This document shows positions 15,441 to 22,603 of a stretch of 22,700 nt of DNA, one piece after another (within the stretch, counting starts at the first letter, position 1; every line of letters begins with the position of its first letter). The stretch is from Cyrtobacter comes (GTDB lineage Bacteria > Pseudomonadota > Alphaproteobacteria > Rickettsiales > Midichloriaceae). The notes beneath the pieces were generated by a model. That model had not been told where the DNA came from, searched no databases, and worked only from the letters and a program-made list of their open reading frames with translations. The stretch covers positions 1 to 22,700 of the forward strand of contig NZ_JARGYT010000012.1 in assembly GCF_034470605.1 (NCBI RefSeq), in the 5' to 3' direction. The position numbers and the translations under genes are program-made.

Positions 15441-17246
15441 TCACCCGCATATAGCTAGAGGGTCTGTTGGGGCCTCCGAGAACTCCAATTCTGAACTGTT
15501 TTTTGAAATTTCTGAAGGGTTTTGATCTTGGTTTGTTAATAGTTGTGGAGCCTCTTGAGCCTCTTCAGCTTTTTTCAACATATCTAATAGCGTACATATG
15601 GGTGCATCCTTATCTAAGCTATTTTTAGTTATAATATCATTGAGCATATCAAAAATAGAGCCATTCATAAAATTTTCAGCTAACAAAACAACATCATTAC
15701 CTTTTCGAATACTTTCCATTTGAGTATCCTTGTAAGGATGTAAAGCAGGGTCTTTTTCTCTCCTCATAGAAGATGTATCGCCTACTGGCTTAAGATAATC
15801 AATTATGTGATTTATAAAATTCCATATAGTAGCTGTACCACGTGGCTCTAACTTGAAAAAAAGCTTTGGTTTTGGATCCGTTACTTGAGCAAATAATACA
15901 TGCTGAAACCCATGTGGTAGGTTAATTTTTACATCAATACCATGCTGCCCAATCTTATCATAATGGCTTGATGCCCTATCATAAACACATTCGATACCTT
16001 GAAGTGCTTTGAACAAATGCCCATCTTTATCATCAATTGAAAAAGAGCCTCTAGAAAATATATTTTTTAAGGCCTCTCTATTGAACTCTTGAAAGTAAGC
16101 ATCTGCATAAAAAGCCCAAGAAATACAAGCTAACCCATGTAAATTAAGCTTCTGATCTGCACGAAACTCACCACTAAATATTTCTTTCAATAAATTATAA
16201 CCAGTTGTAACTTCTGGTAAGTGACTTTTTAAAAAGTCATTTAGATTTTGTATTAGTATCTTATTTTTTACAGATTTTAAATCTTGTGTAATCACAAGAT
16301 TTAAAGGTTGCGGCTCCCCTTCTTGTGCGCTTTGGTAACTTTCACTACCTTCAGATTCATCCGCAGATTGTGGCTCCCCTTCTTGTGCGCTTTGGTAACT
16401 TTCACTACCTTCAGATTCATCCGCAGATTGTGGCTCCGCTCCTTGTAAGCTTTCATCATCTTCAGATTGTGACCCCCCTTTATTTTCAGATTGCGGCTCC
16501 CCTTCTTGTAAGCTTATTTCGTCATCCTCCCTTTCAGCTTGTGGTTCCGCTCCTTGTGAGGTTATGCCGTCTTCATTTTCAGGTTTCGGCTCCACTACTT
16601 GTGCGCTTTTGTCATCTTCATTTTTAAACTCATCCGCAGCTTGTGGCTCCGCTCCTTGTGAGGTTATGCCGTCTTCATTTTCAGATTGCGGCTCCCCTTC
16701 TTGTAAGCTTATTTCGTCATCCTCCCTTTCAGCTTGTGGTTCCGCTCCTTGTGAGGTTATGCCGTCTTCATTTTCAGGTTTCGGCTCCACTACTTGTGCG
16801 CTTTTGTCATCTTCATTTTTAAACTCATCCGCAGCTTGTGGCTCCGCTCCTTGTGAGGTTATGCCGTCTTCATTTTCAGATTGCGGCTCCCCTTCTTGTA
16901 AGCTTATTTCGTCATCCTCCCTTTCAGCTTGTGGTTCCGCTCCTTGTGAGGTTATGCCGTCTTCATTTTCAGGTTTCGGCTCCACTACTTGTGCGCTTTT
17001 GTAACTGCCACTACTTGTAGAATCATCATCATCAGCCAACATATTATTTTTTGATTCAATATCTTGAGCAGCTTTATGCGCTTCGGATATAAGGTCACGA
17101 TGTATAAAATTATATATTGGATGACGAAAAAAAGCCCCGATACCACAGAGCCAGCCCCAAATATTAGAGAAAAACCCCGCAAAACTCCACCAGCTTATTG
17201 GAGCGTGAGAGTCCTCAGAAATACTATTAGGTGTATTATTTTGCAT
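15441..17246 (-). CDS. Large acidic repeat protein, possible secreted effector
   Basis: A 601-residue protein of unknown function. Residues about 17-45 are hydrophobic and Trp/Phe-rich (SWWSFAGFFSNIWGWLCGIG), a possible membrane anchor or hairpin, not a classical signal peptide. Residues 84-255 are 65-residue tandem repeats, themselves built of shorter units around 'EPQ' or 'EPK' with acidic spacers. Two further 20-residue repeats follow (SADESEGSESYQSAQEGEPQ). Residues about 320-560 form a normal-composition, probably folded domain with LNLHGLACISWAFYADAYF and KLFFKLEPRGTATIWNFI; no family is recognised. The tail is rich in E, S and Q. A good promoter lies just upstream (17278-17306). The layout (anchor, acidic repeat stalk, globular domain) suggests a surface or host-directed protein; this is inference. 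Confidence 0.75.
   Translation of the reverse strand: MQNNTPNSISEDSHAPISWWSFAGFFSNIWGWLCGIGAFFRHPIYNFIHRDLISEAHKAAQDIESKNNMLADDDDSTSSGSYKSAQVVEPKPENEDGITSQGAEPQAEREDDEISLQEGEPQSENEDGITSQGAEPQAADEFKNEDDKSAQVVEPKPENEDGITSQGAEPQAEREDDEISLQEGEPQSENEDGITSQGAEPQAADEFKNEDDKSAQVVEPKPENEDGITSQGAEPQAEREDDEISLQEGEPQSENKGGSQSEDDESLQGAEPQSADESEGSESYQSAQEGEPQSADESEGSESYQSAQEGEPQPLNLVITQDLKSVKNKILIQNLNDFLKSHLPEVTTGYNLLKEIFSGEFRADQKLNLHGLACISWAFYADAYFQEFNREALKNIFSRGSFSIDDKDGHLFKALQGIECVYDRASSHYDKIGQHGIDVKINLPHGFQHVLFAQVTDPKPKLFFKLEPRGTATIWNFINHIIDYLKPVGDTSSMRREKDPALHPYKDTQMESIRKGNDVVLLAENFMNGSIFDMLNDIITKNSLDKDAPICTLLDMLKKAEEAQEAPQLLTNQDQNPSEISKNSSELEFSEAPTDPLAICG
16276..16305. repeat. Perfect 13-bp-arm palindrome inside a coding sequence
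   Basis: TTTAAATCTTGTG (16276-16288), TAAT, then its exact inverted copy (16293-16305). It sits at the junction between the repeat region and the C-terminal domain of the 601-residue protein and encodes part of LNLVITQDLK. No T-run follows. Confidence 0.7.
16321..16440 (-). repeat. 60-bp tandem repeat, two copies
   Basis: Two adjacent 60-base units (16321-16380 and 16381-16440) differ only near the end (CCCCT against CCGCT). They encode the duplicated 20-residue block SADESEGSESYQSAQEGEPQ in the 601-residue protein. Confidence 0.9.
16482..16997 (-). repeat. 195-bp tandem repeat, about 2.6 copies
   Basis: Units start, on the minus strand, at 16997, 16802 and 16607, a period of exactly 195 bp (65 codons). 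The copies appear identical base for base. The third unit breaks off after about 42 codons. Each unit contains four sub-repeats of the form S-x-EPQ or EPK plus an acidic spacer, so the array is hierarchical. Confidence 0.9.
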
Positions 17247-17277
17247 TTAAAATTCATAAATACAATCATTATGCGAG

Positions 17278-17306
17278 ATTATAATGAATAACGTTGAACG
17301 CATCAA
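17278..17306 (-). promoter_or_regulatory. Sigma-70-type promoter of the 601-residue repeat-protein gene
   Basis: On the minus strand TTGATG (17306-17301), a 17-base spacer and a perfect TATAAT (17283-17278) lie 31 bases before the ATG at 17246. Spacing and the -10 match consensus; the -35 keeps TTGA. This would give a leader of about 25 bases. Confidence 0.6.
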
Positions 17307-17331
17307 CTGAACCTAGGGTATATAACACGGA

Positions 17332-17355
17332 TATTCATAGATATTTCTATGAATA
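17332..17355. promoter_or_regulatory. Palindrome upstream of the repeat-protein promoter
   Basis: TATTCATAGA (17332-17341), TATT, TCTATGAATA (17346-17355) is a perfect 10-bp inverted repeat. It lies 26 bases upstream of the -35 hexamer. Location and symmetry would suit a dimeric regulator site; there is no direct evidence of binding. Confidence 0.35.
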
Positions 17356-17415
17356 GATGAATAATATCGCCAAAAATTAGATTTTAAGGGTGATAGATAA
17401 CATGCTTGGCATAAG

Positions 17416-17489
17416 TATAGTGATTTAAGTTGAATTAAGCTGAATTAAGCTGTAATATATTATCTATCACCTCAAATAAAATAGCTATA
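17416..17489 (+). repeat. Dispersed MITE-like repeat, copy D
   Basis: It reads TATAGTGATTTAAGTTGAAT, has a 10-base internal duplication (GAATTAAGCT twice), then GTAATATATTATCTATCACC and AATAAAATAGCTATA. The segment TTATCTATCACC inside it (17460-17471) is repeated inverted at 17389-17400. The copy lies in the spacer 17247-17638, between the repeat-protein promoter region and the next minus-strand gene. The rest of that spacer holds nothing else recognisable. Confidence 0.7.
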
Positions 17490-17638
17490 ATAGATGCGGA
17501 ATCTATAAAAAATAGAGAGAGGTATTAGATTGCGAATGTAATTATATAGAATTGCATACAATTTTTGATATAAGCTCAAATAAATAGAGAATTTACATCC
17601 TTAAGAACTGATATTGTTATGGGCAACTAAGCAATTCT

Positions 17639-18625
17639 TCAATTTAAGGATTGGTTTTGGCACGCTGCTCGTACATTATCCAGATTTTTTTTGCATTTTT
17701 GATAATAATCAAAGCTAGTACTCATCTCATAGCTTTCAGTCTGGGAGAGATTTGTTGCTTGAGATAAGTAAAACTCCCATACAACAAACCTCGCCATAAG
17801 CTCCTTATAAAATGGGCTCAAGCATAGCTCTTTATCATAGCGGAATGCGAGATCAACATCCAATAATGTTATTTTTAAAGTTGTTGCAACGTACTTTTCT
17901 CTTTGCAATATAGATTTTGCGATGAAGTTATTTTCATCTTCTATCAAGCTGAAAAACTCATCTATTTCCTTTTCATATTCTAAGAGAACTTTTATTATCT
18001 TTTGTAACTTATCTGCGTATCTTGGAATGCCCGATGCTTCCTGATTGGCATTTTTCATTAAAATTCTAAAACAATGTGCCGCTTGAAGGAATTTGAACCT
18101 AGTTTCAATCATATTACTATGGCTTTTGTGATACTTAATGGATTTTAGCCATGCCTTGAGCTCATCATATTTATGATACTGATCATAAATACCATGCCTA
18201 AAATAAGGGCGAAACTTAACATCCCATTCCACCATATCTACTAAACAATCATCTTTTGGTACTACTTCTTTTATATGTTGCAGGTCTTTTTGAGCAACAT
18301 TCCCAAGGTATTGAAATAAAAAATTATCCTCTGTAAGGCCAATATCCAGTAACAGGCCTTGGAATTCAGTACAATGCATTACCCTATAATACCTTAGCAT
18401 AACTGAGTATGGAGAACGAAACTCTTTCCAACGCTGAGTTGAAGTCACCATTTCATCAATAGATATATATATATAAAGGATTAATGCTACCTTTAGAAGC
18501 AGTTTGGTAACTATAAGCTTTGGGTATAAATAATCTTTATAAACGCTCTGCTCAAAAAAAGTCCCATCAAAAAGAGGCTTATATGCTTTAGCTATCCAAG
18601 CAATTAGTGATTTTTTAGGTTTCAT
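17639..18625 (-). CDS. Unknown 328-residue protein, coupled to the LysM/EF-hand gene
   Basis: No family is recognised. The protein is mostly helical in appearance, rich in Lys, Tyr, Phe and Leu. A hydrophobic stretch at about residues 35-57 (LIVTKLLLKVALILYIYISI) could be one membrane segment. Residues 60-140 contain RWKEFRSPYSVMLRYYRVMH, and the C-terminal half has long amphipathic helices (LLEYEKEIDEFFSLIEDENN). It lacks a signal peptide and repeats. Its ATG lies within the end of the upstream LysM/EF-hand gene (ATGAAACCTAA, 11-base overlap), so the two are almost certainly cotranscribed and translationally coupled. A partner, chaperone or protective role toward that protein is possible, but this rests only on position. 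Confidence 0.7.
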   Translation of the reverse strand: MKPKKSLIAWIAKAYKPLFDGTFFEQSVYKDYLYPKLIVTKLLLKVALILYIYISIDEMVTSTQRWKEFRSPYSVMLRYYRVMHCTEFQGLLLDIGLTEDNFLFQYLGNVAQKDLQHIKEVVPKDDCLVDMVEWDVKFRPYFRHGIYDQYHKYDELKAWLKSIKYHKSHSNMIETRFKFLQAAHCFRILMKNANQEASGIPRYADKLQKIIKVLLEYEKEIDEFFSLIEDENNFIAKSILQREKYVATTLKITLLDVDLAFRYDKELCLSPFYKELMARFVVWEFYLSQATNLSQTESYEMSTSFDYYQKCKKNLDNVRAACQNQSLN

Positions 18626-20498
18626 GTGTTATAATTTGAAAACCTACATCATAAGCATTTAATAGTGAAGAGCCGTTGAAGTAGTGTATATGAGCGGCCC
18701 CCACTACTTGATTTCCTTCGTACTGTTCCTGTAGTTTAATTCTACTATCAAGATCAATAGATTTTATACCAGCATCTTTTAAAGAGATGAGCTCATTTTT
18801 TTCTGAGATACCATCCATATTCTTATCTTCCCAGATAATAAATTTCTCAAATTCGTGATCATTTTTATCTATGAACCCATCATTATTAGTATCAAAATAC
18901 TTCAAGCCTTCAAAATCTGTTTGAGCACTTTCTAGCCACTGCGTGAATACTATCTCTTTACTTTCATTAATTTTCCCATCTTGATTATAATCAAAGCACA
19001 ATAAGCCCATACCACGGCCTATCCAGCCAGTATTATCTAAAATACCATCACCTGTAAGATCAAAAAATGCATTTCCAGGGCCAATAAGCTTAAGACCATT
19101 ACCTTTTAAATCTATTACTATAGGAAAATGGAAGACAAAAAAGACACCGATCCGTAAAGCGCCTCCAACAATAGTAAGAAAAAGGCCTGGGCCCCCATCT
19201 TCTGCTCTACCCTGTGGGTAATATTGAGCCTCGCCATGATCACCATATCTAACATATTCATTCTGATCAGGCTTATATTGTTTATTTGTGTTATCTTTAT
19301 ATTCTTCTTGTTTTTTTTGCGATTCTTCTTGGCTTTTTTGTGATCCTTGGTGAGCTGTAAATTCTTTCTGGGCTGTAGATTCGTTAGTTGAGGCACTGCT
19401 ATATGCTCCAACTGGAATATTAACTATTGTACCAAGTCGGAGCGGGATAAAGTGCCCATCTACATAAATGCCCTGTGCTAAATGTTCGTTGCTCTTCATA
19501 GTGGTGAGCTCATTAATTGGTATATTATATTTAGTGGCAATATCCATTAATGTTTCACCAGACTGCAGTGTATATCGAATCCCGGAACTAGGGTTAATTA
19601 TAGTGTGACCATCAAGAAAAACCCCTTTATTATCTAATGTTTTAAAAAGAGGCCTATGAATTTCAGGTTGATATGAAAAATGATTAATATAACCCGTGAA
19701 GGAGTGCTTTAAATCTAATTTTTGAAAGGTATTACGGATCGCATGCGGGCTCATATCAATTATTATTTCATTGAATTGGGTTACACGCTCTTTGTTATAC
19801 CAAAAATCCTTAACCCAAGAATCTTTATTATTATTACCTAATAAGATTGGCATAAAAAAATTCTCATTCAGCTGTGACTTAGTTTCTTTAACGCTATCTA
19901 AAATCTTTTCCCTTGAGTTTGCAGTTCGTACGTCACTAAATTGACTGCCTTTGTTGGTTTGGTCTGTATTTTTTGTTGTGTGTTCATCGTTTTTCGGATC
20001 AGCTTTTTTCAGATCATCTGTTTCTACATCACTTTTTTTCAGACCATCTTTTTTCAGTATATCAGCCATCATAGACCTAACATGTTCTTTCAATGACTTG
20101 TCTCCAATATTTATATTTTCATAAGTGAAAGAAACTGAAATTGCGCCTACTATTGCACCCGGTATACCACCACCAATTGACAAAGTGGCTGCCCCCGCAG
20201 CCAGGCCTCCAATATGTGATAAAATTTGGCCCACAACCACTTGGCTTATCACGATCCAATGATCCTTAATACCGGCATCCCCATATTTCTCCCTTTCTTC
20301 TTTAAGATACATACCATAATCTATAGAAATACCAATAGATTGAATTTTAATTCCATGTATGGCACCAACATTTGGGTACCCTGCATATTCAAAAACTTTT
20401 TTGAGATATGACTCTGTGGATTCTAAAATAGTATCCTTTGTGAAATCAAAGATCATCTCTCCTTTGAGAGATTCATTTGTTTTGATTACTTCTGGCAT
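18615..20498 (-). CDS. LysM and calcium-binding (RTX-type EF-hand) protein
   Basis: A 627-residue protein from the ATG at 20498; a TTG at 20561 would add 21 mostly hydrophobic residues. In order: an N-terminal region; a glycine-rich hydrophobic stretch (about 82-125, with GGLAAGAATLSIGGGIPGAI); a charged linker; a LysM-like domain (about 309-362: YTLQSGETLMDIATKYNIP); a Q/K/E-rich linker; a hydrophobic patch (about 436-460); and a C-terminal module opening PIVIDLKGNGLKL. That module has four calcium-type loops (DLTGDGILD, DYNQDGKINESKE, DTNNDGFIDKND, DKNMDGISEKNE) near residues 480, 503, 536 and 558. Such 'P-hydrophobic-DLxGxG' plus EF-loop modules are known in large RTX/hemolysin-type secreted proteins. 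LysM usually binds peptidoglycan or chitin. Secretion, surface attachment or toxin activity is inference. Confidence 0.75.
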   Translation of the reverse strand: MPEVIKTNESLKGEMIFDFTKDTILESTESYLKKVFEYAGYPNVGAIHGIKIQSIGISIDYGMYLKEEREKYGDAGIKDHWIVISQVVVGQILSHIGGLAAGAATLSIGGGIPGAIVGAISVSFTYENINIGDKSLKEHVRSMMADILKKDGLKKSDVETDDLKKADPKNDEHTTKNTDQTNKGSQFSDVRTANSREKILDSVKETKSQLNENFFMPILLGNNNKDSWVKDFWYNKERVTQFNEIIIDMSPHAIRNTFQKLDLKHSFTGYINHFSYQPEIHRPLFKTLDNKGVFLDGHTIINPSSGIRYTLQSGETLMDIATKYNIPINELTTMKSNEHLAQGIYVDGHFIPLRLGTIVNIPVGAYSSASTNESTAQKEFTAHQGSQKSQEESQKKQEEYKDNTNKQYKPDQNEYVRYGDHGEAQYYPQGRAEDGGPGLFLTIVGGALRIGVFFVFHFPIVIDLKGNGLKLIGPGNAFFDLTGDGILDNTGWIGRGMGLLCFDYNQDGKINESKEIVFTQWLESAQTDFEGLKYFDTNNDGFIDKNDHEFEKFIIWEDKNMDGISEKNELISLKDAGIKSIDLDSRIKLQEQYEGNQVVGAAHIHYFNGSSLLNAYDVGFQIITHET

Positions 20499-20794
20499 TA
20501 TTCTTAATATAAAAATTACATTTTTTATAACCTTTATCACGAACCAAAAGTTAAGATCCAAGCACTCAACTTAGGGGGTTCAAATGAAAATCTAAAGCAG
20601 CACCTAATTTTATCCACTTCTCAATTTCAAAATTTTACAGTCACCACTCTAGAAAGGTAGCGCGAATATTGCACTAATGAATTATAATATCAATATGCCC
20701 CGCAAAATAATCTAAAAATATAAATAAAATATGAATAAGGGCTATAACTGCTCTGTTAAATCTAGCTGAATATTAAGGATTTTATTAATAAAAT

Positions 20795-20856
20795 TGGGTT
20801 GTATGATTCATAACCAGGTCAGTAAAATTTGCCTGTTTCAAAATCAACACAACCCA
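20795..20856 (-). terminator. Long-range hairpin after gapR, terminator or structured RNA
   Basis: TGGGTTGT (20795-20802) and ACAACCCA (20849-20856) are a perfect inverted repeat enclosing about 46 bases. Inside is a smaller CAGG/CCTG pairing. Read on the minus strand the structure follows the gapR stop by about 33 bases and is followed by ATTTTATTAATAAAA, weakly T-rich. It may end the comEC-permease-gapR transcript or be a small structured RNA. The rest of the spacer 20562-20889 shows no gene. Confidence 0.35.
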
Positions 20857-20889
20857 TTTCTTAGGTCTTTATTTTTGTCTGTGAATTAT

Positions 20890-21156
20890 TTATGCATCTA
20901 GATCATTTTCCATGCCCAGTGCCCTTTTGTATACCTCAAGTAATGTTTCTTGTTCTTGTATATCATGCTTATCTGACGCCCTAATCTTTATTATTTGCCT
21001 CATAATTTTTATATCAAATCCTTCAGATTTTGCAGCCGCATAAGCATCTCTTATATGTTGCGAAATTTCAGATTTCTCCAGCTCTAAGCGCTCTATTTTT
21101 TCTATATACTGCCTAAGAAGTGAGCCAGAGACCCCATCCACTACTATATCACTCAT
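20890..21156 (-). CDS. gapR: GapR-type DNA-binding protein (DUF2312)
   Basis: An 88-residue alphaproteobacterial DUF2312 protein. The Caulobacter member, GapR, is a nucleoid-associated protein that binds overtwisted AT-rich DNA and assists replication and chromosome segregation. The conserved pattern is clear: LLRQYIEKIERLELEKSEI, then IRDAYAAAKSEGFDIKIMRQ, and a final EQETLLEVYKRALGM. The ATG at 21156 gives the family N-terminus (MSDIVVDGVSG); an in-frame start at 21207 would only read through the upstream gene. It overlaps the permease gene by eight bases, so translation is coupled. Confidence 0.9.
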   Translation of the reverse strand: MSDIVVDGVSGSLLRQYIEKIERLELEKSEISQHIRDAYAAAKSEGFDIKIMRQIIKIRASDKHDIQEQETLLEVYKRALGMENDLDA

Positions 21157-22210
21157 CACTATTATTATTTTTATAAAACAGGCTCCTTTTATAACGCAAA
21201 ATAGCAAATTTCAATACTACAGAGATAGAACCTGCTGCTGGAATTGCAAATAACATACCAAATAACCCAAAAAATCTACCAGAAACAAGTAACACAAATA
21301 ATACTATAAGTGGATGTACGCCGACTTTGCTGCCAACTATTTTGGGGGTTATAACTAAATTTTCTAATATATTACTTAGCGTAAGACCAAATATTAAAAA
21401 GTATATTTTTGAATCAATATCAATTTGTATTATATAGGCACAACAACTAAGCGATGTTGTTATAAGGGTGCCAATATAGGGTATAAAAACCATTGTTCCA
21501 GATATAACACCTAAACCAAGGGCATATTCCATATTTAATGAAAGAAAAAGCAAATAGTGGTATATTCCAACTATTAAGGCTACGATAGATTGACCAATAA
21601 AAAAGCCATTAAGGACCCCCCTAATTTCATTTAATATTCTCCTAAAAGGAGTTATCCATCTTCTTGGCACTAACCCCTTTATGAATTTCGCAAATTCATC
21701 CCAATCTCTAAGTAAATAAAAGCAGACTATTGGCGCTATTATTAATATAAAAGCTAGATTAATAATCATCATTCCAGATTGAAGCATACTGAATATGATA
21801 TTATTCAAAAAGAAAAATATCTTCTCAGATATAGTAGCTGCAAGTGCTTGTATTTGTGTTGAAATTGATGGAAAAGATTCATATATCCATGAAAAAGTAT
21901 CTTCTATAAGAGTACGGTAGTGCTTCTCATAAAATACCAATTTATTGGCTAATGACCTAATTTGAAATACTACAACTGGCCATATCAAGATTGAAAGTAC
22001 AATTAAAGAGCCAAAAAAGGCAATGGTAATAATCAGGCTAGATATTGCTCTATTTACATTTAGTTTTTTGCATAAAATATCAGAGCTAGGTTTAAGTGCA
22101 TATGCAACAATAAAACCAATAAAAAATGGCAAAGCAGCTGCGGCACTCTGATATAAGAAAAATGCCAAAACTATTACTATTAAAAAAAAGGCTATATTCT
22201 TTATATACAT
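21149..22210 (-). CDS. AI-2E family transporter (PerM-like)
   Basis: A 353-residue polytopic membrane protein of the AI-2E/PerM/YdiK superfamily. Members have been linked to autoinducer-2 export, Na+/H+ antiport or metabolite export; the substrate here is unknown. Features: N-terminal hydrophobic segments with LPFFIGFIVAYALKPSSDIL; a soluble-looking helical middle; then APIVCFYLLRDWDEF, GFFIGQSIVALIVGIYHYLL, MVFIPYIGTLITT and NILENLVITPKIVGSKVGVHP, all strong family motifs. Length is normal. It starts one base after the stop of the comEC-like remnant (TAA T ATG) and overlaps gapR, so the three form an operon. Confidence 0.92.
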   Translation of the reverse strand: MYIKNIAFFLIVIVLAFFLYQSAAAALPFFIGFIVAYALKPSSDILCKKLNVNRAISSLIITIAFFGSLIVLSILIWPVVVFQIRSLANKLVFYEKHYRTLIEDTFSWIYESFPSISTQIQALAATISEKIFFFLNNIIFSMLQSGMMIINLAFILIIAPIVCFYLLRDWDEFAKFIKGLVPRRWITPFRRILNEIRGVLNGFFIGQSIVALIVGIYHYLLFLSLNMEYALGLGVISGTMVFIPYIGTLITTSLSCCAYIIQIDIDSKIYFLIFGLTLSNILENLVITPKIVGSKVGVHPLIVLFVLLVSGRFFGLFGMLFAIPAAGSISVVLKFAILRYKRSLFYKNNNSDE

Positions 22211-22211
22211 A

Positions 22212-22603
22212 TTATCTTAATGTAGATGTTGCATATTTAACTTTTATACCACGCTCACCTAACCATATAGATATGGTGCCATATTTTGATATTTCATCAA
22301 CCCCTATATTCTTTAGAGAATTCTTACAGCAAAATCCACCTTTTCCAATATTAATAAACAATGCACTTGGTATTTTGCAAAGCAATGCAAAATCACACTT
22401 TTTAGTAGTTAATATTATTCTAGTATTTTTATTACCAATAACACAGCAATTCCTATTACAAATCCCTTTATCTGGAAGTGTTTTTGTATTATCCGCACCA
22501 AGGTGAGAATTCCATACCTTTTGTTTATACCTAGATTTGGCTCTAGATGAATAGCATAATGTTTTCTCCTCACAACGAACTGCAAACATATCTTCTGATA
22601 CTA
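22212..22603 (-). pseudogene. C-terminal remnant, probably ComEC/Rec2, cut by IS
   Basis: About 130 residues are in frame from the IS boundary at 22603 to the stop at 22212. The first ATG is at 22589, but the frame is open for five more codons up to the IS junction, where IS sequence brings a stop. The remnant (FAVRCEEKTLCYSSRAKSRY, then VWNSHLGADN, later a Cys-rich stretch and ISIWLGERGIKVKYATS) resembles the tail of rickettsial ComEC/Rec2 competence proteins. That match is from memory and moderate at best. If correct, the DNA-uptake channel gene has lost its N-terminal membrane part here. It is the first member of the operon with the permease and gapR. Confidence 0.45.

Noticed and set aside
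16325..17020. Plus-strand frames opposite the 195-bp repeats
   Set aside because: Their repetitive Ser/Cys/Pro or His/Leu products simply mirror the coding repeats on the minus strand; the minus-strand gene has a promoter, a start codon and non-repeat domains.
18615..20498. Classical toxin-immunity pair
   Set aside because: The C-terminus is a calcium-loop module rather than a recognisable toxin domain, and the partner (328 residues) is large for an immunity protein; kept only as one possibility.
22212..22589. Stand-alone small Cys-rich protein
   Set aside because: The reading frame continues upstream of the ATG right to the IS junction and the product lacks a normal N-terminus; a truncated larger gene explains it better.
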